This document shows positions 25,605-33,192 of a stretch of 64,000 bases of DNA, piece by piece (within the stretch, counting starts at the first letter, position 1; the number at the start of each line of letters is the position of its first letter). The notes under the pieces were generated by a model that made no database searches, was not told the DNA's origin, and was given only the letters and a program-made list of their open reading frames with translations. Both the position numbers and the translations under genes were made by a program. Source of the DNA: Roseimaritima ulvae. Lineage in GTDB: Bacteria > Planctomycetota > Planctomycetia > Pirellulales > Pirellulaceae. The DNA lies in assembly GCF_008065135.1 (NCBI RefSeq), contig NZ_CP042914.1:5747404-5811403 (forward strand), read 5' to 3'.

Positions 25605-26512
25605 CCGTCCATCCATGCGTTCACCAGCAACGGCGACAGCAACACCGGATCGGCCCAGTAACTCCACCGCCAACGCGTGGCATCCGATTCGGCGTGGACA
25701 ATGCCCCGGCCGACCACGGCCAGCCCGCAGGCGCTGATGGCGACCGAAATCCCAACCGCCGCCGGAACCAGCATCCGCACGACCAACATCAAGGAGCTCA
25801 CCGCGAGGGCGATCGCCGCCGGGTACAACCATCGTATCAGGCCCGGAAACATTCTGATTGCCGAGGGGAGTTGCTGCCGCCCGTCGGCTCGCTGCTGGGC
25901 GGCGGCTACACATAGACAATTCAACACGAACAACCCGGCCAGCACCACGATCGTCCCCAACCGCGGCGCCGCTCCCGGTCGGACGATCACCGGCAGACAG
26001 GTGCCCACGGCAAACACCGTCCCCACGATCAACTCTTTGGGCACTCGCCACCGCCAGGGCCCATGCACCACCAATGCGTACAGCACCACCGCGGCGAACA
26101 GCGCCGCCCCGGGAGCCCAGATCGCCGCTTCCAGCCCCACGATCGCCACCATCACATCCACGGCTAACAGGGTCCACCATAGCGGCCACAGTACCGCCGC
26201 CCAGCGTCCGGCAAAGCGATGCCGTTCAGCCATCTCCGCCGCAAAATCAAGTCGGCGAACGTCCAACAGACGGTCTCCCGCATAGATTAGCCAGACCGTC
26301 AAAAACAGCACCGCTCCGGCCGCGCCGCAGCCTCGGGGCGGACCACCGACGCTGGCCCCCTGCGGGGTCAAACTGCCAGCGATTAGAGAATGCCAAGTCA
26401 AAGCGATCAGCGGCGCATCGAGCGATAGCCAGTTGGGCCATTTCAACAGCCAAGCTAACGGTTGTTCGAACCGCCGACGGCAAAGGGTAAGGTGCGACGC
26501 CATGGGCTCCAT
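25601..26512 (-). CDS. UbiA-like polytopic membrane protein
   Basis: 303 aa with about eight hydrophobic helices. The segment IYAGDRLLDVRRLD sits where UbiA-family prenyltransferases have their first Asp-rich motif (NDxxDxxxD), so it may be a distant member; the second Asp-rich motif is not clear. It is coupled to the downstream methyltransferase by a 4-bp overlap. Start ATG at 26512, or at 26503 three codons later. The function is not established. Confidence 0.6.
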   Translation of the reverse strand: MEPMASHLTLCRRRFEQPLAWLLKWPNWLSLDAPLIALTWHSLIAGSLTPQGASVGGPPRGCGAAGAVLFLTVWLIYAGDRLLDVRRLDFAAEMAERHRFAGRWAAVLWPLWWTLLAVDVMVAIVGLEAAIWAPGAALFAAVVLYALVVHGPWRWRVPKELIVGTVFAVGTCLPVIVRPGAAPRLGTIVVLAGLFVLNCLCVAAAQQRADGRQQLPSAIRMFPGLIRWLYPAAIALAVSSLMLVVRMLVPAAVGISVAISACGLAVVGRGIVHAESDATRWRWSYWADPVLLSPLLVNAWMDG

Positions 26513-26602
26513 TTTCAGAAGTGCGTGCGGTTTGTCGACCCTGATTATGGTCGCACCCCACGGGGCAAAATGCCCCGGTGAGGAAAATTTGCCTCGCAGG
26601 AA

Positions 26603-26768
<166 letters not shown>

Positions 26769-26879
26769 TACAAGACTCGTTTTTAGGCCCCTGGCATGAA
26801 TCTTGCCAATCCGTTCCCCTGTTTGTAAAAACCAACTCTCCGCTGCCGCTTGAAGCTGTACCTTTCCAGGAATCCTACC

Positions 26880-27887
26880 ATGACCGCTTCTTCTTCGACC
26901 CGCGACCAAATCGCGGAACTAACCCGGCAAATCGACCAGCAGAGTGAGCCGTTTCGCCAGATTGTCACCCAGATCAATCAGGTGCTGGTCGGACAAGAAC
27001 AATTGGTGCATCGAATGTTGGTGGGACTGCTAGCAGGCGGGCACCTGCTGATCGAAGGCGTCCCGGGACTGGCCAAAACCACGGCCGTGTCCAGCTTGGC
27101 CAAAGCCATCCATACCGATTTCCAGCGTCTGCAATTCACGCCCGATCTGTTGCCGGCCGACTTGATCGGCACCTTGGTCTATCGGCCCCAAGACCAAACC
27201 TTCGTAGTCCAGAAGGGCCCTATTTTTTCTAACTTAATTCTGGCCGACGAGATCAACCGGGCGCCGGCCAAGGTGCAGAGCGCTCTGCTGGAAGCGATGC
27301 AGGAACGCCAGGTGACAATCGGCACCGAAACCTTTCCGCTGGCCCAACCGTTTTTGGTAATGGCCACGCAAAACCCGATCGAGCAAGAAGGCACGTACCA
27401 GTTGCCCGAAGCTCAAACCGACCGCTTTATGCTGAAAGTCATCGTGGACTATCCCAGCCGCGACGAAGAGCTGCTGATCTTGCAGCGGATGAGCAAAACG
27501 TCCCCCACGTTTGATATCCAAGCCGTCACCTCGCCCGAAGAAATCATGGCCGCGCGTCGGCTGATCGACGAGGTCTACGTGGACGAAAAAGTGCAACACT
27601 ACGTGGTCGATTTGGTGATGGCAACGCGGACCCCGGAAGCCTACGGATTGCAGTTGGGTGAATTGATTCAGTTCGGCGGTTCGCCCCGCGCCACGATCAA
27701 CCTGACGCTGGCGGCGAAAGCCAATGCGTTCCTGGCCGGCCGCGGTTATGTGACTCCCCAGGACGTCCGCGAGCTCGCCCTGGATGTGCTCCGCCATCGC
27801 GTTATGGTCACCTATGAAGCCGAAGCGGAGGACCGTACTAGCGCCTCGATCGTAAGTGAAATACTGAACCACATCCCCATGCCGTAA
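26880..27887 (+). CDS. MoxR-family AAA+ ATPase
   Basis: 335 aa. Walker A is GVPGLAKTT (60-68), Walker B LILADEINRAP (119-129), and sensor 1 lies in MATQNPIEQEGTYQLPEAQ. A C-terminal lid ends the protein. MoxR ATPases act as chaperones that insert cofactors or activate von Willebrand A (VWA) proteins, here probably the BatA/BatB proteins of the same operon. The ATG at 26880 follows AGGA by ten bases; ten extra in-frame codons upstream are unlikely to be used. A family A hairpin pair separates it from the DUF58 gene. Confidence 0.92.
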   Translation: MTASSSTRDQIAELTRQIDQQSEPFRQIVTQINQVLVGQEQLVHRMLVGLLAGGHLLIEGVPGLAKTTAVSSLAKAIHTDFQRLQFTPDLLPADLIGTLVYRPQDQTFVVQKGPIFSNLILADEINRAPAKVQSALLEAMQERQVTIGTETFPLAQPFLVMATQNPIEQEGTYQLPEAQTDRFMLKVIVDYPSRDEELLILQRMSKTSPTFDIQAVTSPEEIMAARRLIDEVYVDEKVQHYVVDLVMATRTPEAYGLQLGELIQFGGSPRATINLTLAAKANAFLAGRGYVTPQDVRELALDVLRHRVMVTYEAEAEDRTSASIVSEILNHIPMP

Positions 27888-27920
27888 AACGATGTAGATC
27901 GACCTGCCTCAATCACGCAC

Positions 27921-27984
27921 CGTAGCTACCTTCGCCGGAAGGTGGAGTCCCCGTCCGTCCCACGCGCTGGCGAGCGTAGCTACC
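27921..27984. repeat. Family A hairpin pair between moxR and the DUF58 gene
   Basis: Forward copy 27921-27945 (stem ACCTTC/GAAGGT, loop GCCG, one base off the usual GCCA) and reverse copy 27960-27984 (ACGCGCTGGCGAGCGT, one arm partly mismatched). Confidence 0.88.
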
Positions 27985-27996
27985 GGAAAGTTGCCT

Positions 27997-28872
27997 ATGA
28001 TTCCTCGCGAAATGCTCCGCAAAATCCGCCGCATTCAAATTCGCACCTCCCATCAGGTGGACGAATTACTGGCGGGCAATTGGCACTCGGCCTTCAAAGG
28101 TCGAGGGATCGAATTCGAAGAGGTGCGTCCCTATCAGGTGGGCGACGATGTACGCGCCATCGATTGGAATGTGACCGCCCGCAGCGACCAACCGTTTGTG
28201 AAACTGTTCCGCGAAGAACGCGAGTTGGCCGTGCACCTGTTGGTCGACCTCAGCCGCTCGCAGAACCTCGGTACCCACAAGCAAACCAAACGAGATCTGG
28301 TGGCCGAACTGGGAGCTTTGTTGGCGATGTCCGCGATCAAAAACAACGACAAAGTTGGCCTCACGCTGTTCACCGACAAAATCGAAAAGACCGTGCCGGC
28401 TCGCAAGGGATCGCGACACGTGCTGCGATTGATTCGCGAATTGCTGTACTGCGAACCCATCGGAACCGGCACTCGACTGACGCAGGGCATTGAATATTTT
28501 CACCGCACGGCGGCCCGTCGCAGCGTGGCCTTTCTGATCAGCGATTTCCAAGACGAAGGATACGAAAAAACATTAAAAGTGGCGGCTCGTAAACACGACA
28601 TCATTCCCGTGGTCGTGCAAGATCGACGCGAAGCGGAAATGCCCAACGTGGGACTGGTGCGTTTGCAAGACGCAGAAACCGGTCAGATGGTCCTGCTGGA
28701 TACCGCCAGCCGCACCGCCCGGGCTCGATACGCGGAATTGCATCGCCAGCAAGCCGCCGAGCGGGATCGCCTGTTTAGCCGCTTGCGTCTTTCGCCCATC
28801 CACCTGGAAACCGGAGGCGACGTGGTGGAACCGCTGCGACGCTACTTTCACCAACGCGAAACCCGACGATGA
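27997..28872 (+). CDS. DUF58 (VWA-like) protein of the MoxR/Bat operon
   Basis: 291 aa. The DUF58 signature is present as GRGIEFEEVRPYQVGDDVR followed by IDWNVTARSDQPFVK, and the C-terminal half is a VWA-like fold (LLVDLSRSQ resembles a metal-ion-dependent adhesion site, MIDAS). DUF58 proteins accompany MoxR ATPases. The ATG at 27997 is preferred to a TTG two codons earlier. The stop overlaps the next start (ATGA at 28869-28872), so the operon is tightly coupled from here to batB. Confidence 0.9.
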   Translation: MIPREMLRKIRRIQIRTSHQVDELLAGNWHSAFKGRGIEFEEVRPYQVGDDVRAIDWNVTARSDQPFVKLFREERELAVHLLVDLSRSQNLGTHKQTKRDLVAELGALLAMSAIKNNDKVGLTLFTDKIEKTVPARKGSRHVLRLIRELLYCEPIGTGTRLTQGIEYFHRTAARRSVAFLISDFQDEGYEKTLKVAARKHDIIPVVVQDRREAEMPNVGLVRLQDAETGQMVLLDTASRTARARYAELHRQQAAERDRLFSRLRLSPIHLETGGDVVEPLRRYFHQRETRR

Positions 28873-29936
28873 TTGCTGCACTCCAGAATCGCTCAAGCTG
28901 CCCAACCGGCCGGCATTGCCTGTGGAGCGTGCTGGTGCTGGTGCTCGCGGTCTGCCCAGTGGCGGGCTCCGCCGCGGCGCAGACCAGCGATCCGCAGAGA
29001 GCGCCCGCCGCGCCCGCGCCGCCAGCGATTACTGCGCCGCGAGCGATTACTGCGCCGCGAGTGACTACTGCGCCGCGAGCAAGCACAGCGCCGCCAGCTG
29101 TCACGGCCAAGGCGTCCGCCACGGCCGTCCAGATCGCCGAACCGTTTTGGCTGGAATTGACCGTAACGGCGCCGGCCGGGTCTCGTGTCACCTTTCCCGT
29201 CAGCTCACAGTCGCTCGGCCCCTTCGACATTGTGGCCACGCAACAGACCGCCGATGTTCCCCCCGAACCGCCGGCGACGCAGCGTACCTGGACGCAACGC
29301 TGGCAGCTGGAAAGCCTGCTCGCCGGCCCGTTACAAATTCCCGAACTGGAAATTCGCGTGCTCGTCCCCGACGATGCGGAACCACACGTTCTTCGCACCC
29401 AGGCGATCGACGTGCGGGTGGCCAGCGTGCTGGAAGACCGCGCCGATCCGCGGCAGTTTCGCGACATCGAATCCGTTGTCGATGTTCCCATAGCGGATTC
29501 GCCGACGGCCCGTTGGCCCTGGGCGGTCGCCGGCGCGATCGCGGTCGTTGCCGTTGCAGCAGCTGTACTGCTACTGCGCCGCCGACGAACCATCACTCCC
29601 GCTCAGTGGGCCCTGCGGCAAGTCGATCAACTGCACGAGGAGTTTCGCTCCGGCGCAATCGATAGCGACGCGGCGCTGCGGCGGCTGTCCGCAACGCTGC
29701 AAGACTATTTACGATCCGAATCATCGGCCGCGGAACCGGCGGCTACGTTGCCAGCACGAATCGATGCAGCGGAGCGGGACGGCGAAATCGATTCCGCTTC
29801 CGCCGCCCAGATCCGCGATGCCTGGGCATTGGCCGACAAAGCCAAATTCGCCGGCTGGCAACTATCGAACGAACAACTGCGTGACGTGATCGAACAGACC
29901 AACCGTTGGCTGCAAACCCAAGCGGAGCGTGTCTGA
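28869..29936 (+). CDS. DUF4381-like membrane protein of the Bat operon
   Basis: 355 aa. An N-terminal signal or TM (about 16-37) is followed by a low-complexity TAPRxxTAP stretch (about 50-75), a beta-sandwich region (80-205), a TM at about 215-236 (WAVAGAIAVVAVAAAVLLL), and a cytoplasmic helical DUF4381-type tail (240-355). The low-complexity stretch comes from 21-bp tandem repeats at about 29026-29088. It overlaps neighbours on both sides (ATGA, TGATG). It probably anchors or scaffolds the VWA complex. Confidence 0.75.
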   Translation: MIAALQNRSSCPTGRHCLWSVLVLVLAVCPVAGSAAAQTSDPQRAPAAPAPPAITAPRAITAPRVTTAPRASTAPPAVTAKASATAVQIAEPFWLELTVTAPAGSRVTFPVSSQSLGPFDIVATQQTADVPPEPPATQRTWTQRWQLESLLAGPLQIPELEIRVLVPDDAEPHVLRTQAIDVRVASVLEDRADPRQFRDIESVVDVPIADSPTARWPWAVAGAIAVVAVAAAVLLLRRRRTITPAQWALRQVDQLHEEFRSGAIDSDAALRRLSATLQDYLRSESSAAEPAATLPARIDAAERDGEIDSASAAQIRDAWALADKAKFAGWQLSNEQLRDVIEQTNRWLQTQAERV

Positions 29937-31015
29937 TGTTTCATTCCGCCTGGTACCTCCTGCTGTTATTGTTGGTCCCCCTGCTAGCCTGGCGACTGTT
30001 CGCGCCGCGCCAACACCCGGCGATCCGCTTCAGCGGCGTCAAAGCGATGCAGCAGATTCCGCCCACGCTGCGCCAGCGACTTCGCTGGTTGCCGGCCGCC
30101 CTGACGCTGGCCGCCGTGGTGGTCTTGATCGTGGCGTTGGCTCGTCCCCGGCTCGGGCAAGAACAAACGGTTTCGGAAACCGAAGGCATCGCCATCGAAA
30201 TGCTGGTCGACCGCAGCGGCAGTATGCAGGCCATGGATTTCCAATTGGACGGGGAGCCCGTTGATCGTTTGACAGCGGTCAAAAAGGTGGCCGCCGCGTT
30301 TGTGACCGGCCAGGACGATGCAATCGACGATCTTGCCGGACGGTTCAGCGATCTGGTCGGCTTGATCTCGTTCGCCGGATACGCCGACGGCCTTACCCCA
30401 CCCACGCTCGATCACGGTTTCCTGGTCGCGCAACTAAACGCCACTCAAATCGCTCAGTCTCGCAGTGAAGATGGTACGGCGATCGGCGACGCGGTTTCTT
30501 TGGCGGTTGAAAAGCTGAACGCGTTGGACACCCGCCAAACCCAGAAAGTGAAAAGCAAAATCATCATCCTACTGACCGACGGCGAAAACAATGCCGGTCA
30601 GGTCGATCCGATTCAAGCCGCCGAATTGGCCGAGACCATGGGCATCAAGGTCTACACGATTGGGGTCGGCACCAAAGGCCGCGCGCCGATCCCCGTCACC
30701 GACATGTTCGGTCGCCGGCAGATGCGTTGGATGCCGGTCAATATCGACGAAGAAACCCTGCAACAAATGGCTTCAATTACCGGCGGAAAATACTTTCGCG
30801 CCACCGACACCGATTCATTAAAAAACATCTATGCGGAAATCGACAAGCTGGAAAAAACCAAAGTCGAGACCAACCATTTTGTCGACTATCGCGAACTGGC
30901 CGTCCAACCGCTGCAGACCCGCTGGCTGACCGTCCCGCCACTGCTGTGGATCGCCTTTGGGCTATTGGCAACCCGTTGGCTATTGCAACAAACCTGGCTG
31001 CGAGAACTGACATGA
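29936..31015 (+). CDS. BatA-like VWA membrane protein
   Basis: 359 aa. Two N-terminal TM helices (about 6-22 and 52-69), a VWA domain with an intact MIDAS DxSxS (D92, S94, S96 in VDRSGSMQAM), and a C-terminal TM near 325-345. The layout is standard for BatA of the Bacteroides aerotolerance-type operon. The start ATG overlaps the preceding stop (TGATG) and the stop overlaps the next start (ATGA). Confidence 0.9.
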   Translation: MFHSAWYLLLLLLVPLLAWRLFAPRQHPAIRFSGVKAMQQIPPTLRQRLRWLPAALTLAAVVVLIVALARPRLGQEQTVSETEGIAIEMLVDRSGSMQAMDFQLDGEPVDRLTAVKKVAAAFVTGQDDAIDDLAGRFSDLVGLISFAGYADGLTPPTLDHGFLVAQLNATQIAQSRSEDGTAIGDAVSLAVEKLNALDTRQTQKVKSKIIILLTDGENNAGQVDPIQAAELAETMGIKVYTIGVGTKGRAPIPVTDMFGRRQMRWMPVNIDEETLQQMASITGGKYFRATDTDSLKNIYAEIDKLEKTKVETNHFVDYRELAVQPLQTRWLTVPPLLWIAFGLLATRWLLQQTWLRELT

Positions 31016-33174
31016 ACGACATCCAATTCGGCAATCCCGACAGCCTGTACCTATTGGCTGTGGTGGCCCTCGGCTTGGTCGCGGTGGTGGTCGCCGCCGC
31101 GGCCCGTCGCCGTGCCGCCAACCGGTTTGCCAGCGCTGAACTGCGGGGGCGGCTGTTTCCTACCGCCACGGGCTCGCGGCACTGGATCTCGGCGATCTTG
31201 ATCTCTGTCTGCCTGACCATGATGGCCATCGCCTGTGCCGATATCCGCTGGGGCAAGACCTGGCGGGAGGTCCCTCAAAAGGGCATCGAGCTGATGTTCG
31301 TCCTGGACGTTTCACGCAGCATGCTGGCCGAAGACGTTTCGCCCAATCGGCTGTCCCGAGCCAAGCAACAGATCAAAGACATTGTCGATGAACTGGCCGG
31401 CGACCGCATCGGCCTGATCAGCTTTGCCGGCACCACGCGACAGTCCGTGCCGCTGACCAGCCACTACGAAGATTTTAAACAGACACTGGACTCGGTCGGG
31501 CCGCATTCGGTTCGCAGTGGCGGTTCGCGGTTGGGGGACGCGATTTCGGCCGCCGCCGACGCCTTTATAAGCAAGACCAACCAACACAAGGTGATCGTGA
31601 TTTTTACCGATGGCGAAGACCAGGAAAGCCAACCGATCGAAATCGCCACCCGCCTGCACCAGGAACAAGGCATCCGTGTGTTCACCGTCGGCCTGGGCGA
31701 CACCGATCAAGGTGCACGGATTCCCGAACAGGACCCGCAACGAGGCACGCCGACCGGAGGATTTGTGCAATACAACGGACAACAGGTATGGTCCAAAATG
31801 AACGGCACCGTACTGCGACAGGTGGCCGAAGCCAGTAACGGTGCCTACATCCCGGCCGGCACGCGCCGCGTGAACATGGCCGACGTCTACCATCGCTTCA
31901 TCGCCAACGTGCCCCAAACCGAATTTGAAACCGCCAAAATTAACGCCTACGTCGCCCGCTACCAATGGTTCGCCGCTCCCGCGCTGCTGCTGTTGCTGTT
32001 GGAGATCGGCTACACGAGCTTCCGAAACATGCGAACTTCATCTCGCGCCGCAAAACCCGCCGCACTGATCGTTTTGGCCCTGCTGCCCCTGGCCTCCGCA
32101 GCGTCCGCCTCGGCAGAACCGCCTGCGGTCGATCCTCAAGCGGCCGCCCTGAACGCCGGCAACGCTCTGGTGCGAGAAGGTAAATTTGACCAAGCGATCG
32201 AACACTTCCAAAACATCAAACCACAACCGCTCCTGCGCAACCAACGCAACTATAACCTGGCCGTTGCCCAGTACCGCAACGGCGATATCGCGGCCGCCAA
32301 GAGTTTGTTCGCGGACGTGGCCAGCGGACAAGACGCCGCGTTGGCAGCCCGCAGTCGCTACAACTTGGGCAACTGCTTCTATGCGGACGCCGTCCAATCC
32401 GCCGAACAAGATCCACAAGCCGCCATCGCGGCGTTGCAAACCGCCATCGAACACTACCGCGGCACCTTGCGAGCCAACCCTCAACATGCCGACGCCAGAG
32501 CGAACCTGGAATTGGCTGCAAACTGGTTGCGGGAGTTGAATCAACCCCGAGAAGAACAGCCGCAAAAAGAACAACCGCAGCAAGAACCACCACAGGAGAA
32601 TATGGAACAAGGAGAAGACCAACAGGACGAGGAGAACCAAGGCCAAGAACAACAGCAGCAAGACCAACAACAGCAGCAGGACCAACAACAAGGACAGGAA
32701 AACAGCGGCGGGGAGAGTAACCAAGCCGAAGGCGAGCCGGGGGACCAACAAGAGGGCGAGGGCGAAGGTGAAAACAAGTCCGAGCGTGAAGGCGAACGCG
32801 AAGGTGACACGGAAACGGAAAGCGAAAACGACAGCGGGGCAGGGCAGCTGAACGATCGCGAGTCAGAGGGAAAACAGCAGGCCGCGTCCCCGAGTGAAGC
32901 GATGCCGGATGGTCAATCGCTTGGTCAGAACGATGCGGATGCAAGCCAAGCGGAACCGTCCGAGGCGCCGCAGGGCGAATTAACGGCAGCCGATCAGGAG
33001 CAGACGGAACCAGCTATGGCCGGACAGCCCGCGGAAGATTCCCAGAGCGTCCGCATGACACGTGAAGAAGCTCTCAAAATGCTGCAAGCCGTCCGAGACC
33101 GCGACATGCTCCGCCGCTTGCAACACGAACGATCCGAACGCAGTCGAAGACAGATTGTCGATCGCGACTGGTAA
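31012..33174 (+). CDS. BatB-BatC fusion: VWA domain plus TPR and Gln/Glu-rich tail
   Basis: 720 aa. TM helices lie near 12-30 and 58-76. The VWA domain has an intact MIDAS (D99, S101, S103 in LDVSRSMLAED), and a TM at about 325-342 is followed by a hydrophobic signal-like segment ending ASAEPP near 367. The second half has TPR-like repeats (about 375-510: NYNLAVAQYRNGDIAAAKSL) and then a long Q/E/G-rich tail (about 515-640). The internal signal-like stretch at the junction shows that two formerly separate proteins (BatB and BatC) are joined. Start ATG 31012 overlaps the batA stop. Confidence 0.88.
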   Translation: MNDIQFGNPDSLYLLAVVALGLVAVVVAAAARRRAANRFASAELRGRLFPTATGSRHWISAILISVCLTMMAIACADIRWGKTWREVPQKGIELMFVLDVSRSMLAEDVSPNRLSRAKQQIKDIVDELAGDRIGLISFAGTTRQSVPLTSHYEDFKQTLDSVGPHSVRSGGSRLGDAISAAADAFISKTNQHKVIVIFTDGEDQESQPIEIATRLHQEQGIRVFTVGLGDTDQGARIPEQDPQRGTPTGGFVQYNGQQVWSKMNGTVLRQVAEASNGAYIPAGTRRVNMADVYHRFIANVPQTEFETAKINAYVARYQWFAAPALLLLLLEIGYTSFRNMRTSSRAAKPAALIVLALLPLASAASASAEPPAVDPQAAALNAGNALVREGKFDQAIEHFQNIKPQPLLRNQRNYNLAVAQYRNGDIAAAKSLFADVASGQDAALAARSRYNLGNCFYADAVQSAEQDPQAAIAALQTAIEHYRGTLRANPQHADARANLELAANWLRELNQPREEQPQKEQPQQEPPQENMEQGEDQQDEENQGQEQQQQDQQQQQDQQQGQENSGGESNQAEGEPGDQQEGEGEGENKSEREGEREGDTETESENDSGAGQLNDRESEGKQQAASPSEAMPDGQSLGQNDADASQAEPSEAPQGELTAADQEQTEPAMAGQPAEDSQSVRMTREEALKMLQAVRDRDMLRRLQHERSERSRRQIVDRDW

Positions 33175-33192
33175 GTCTGGGAGGATATCCAA

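Noticed and set aside
25605-26189. Upstream extension of the methyltransferase frame
   Set aside because: It is the alternative phase of the UbiA-like gene; the methyltransferase motifs start only after 25604.
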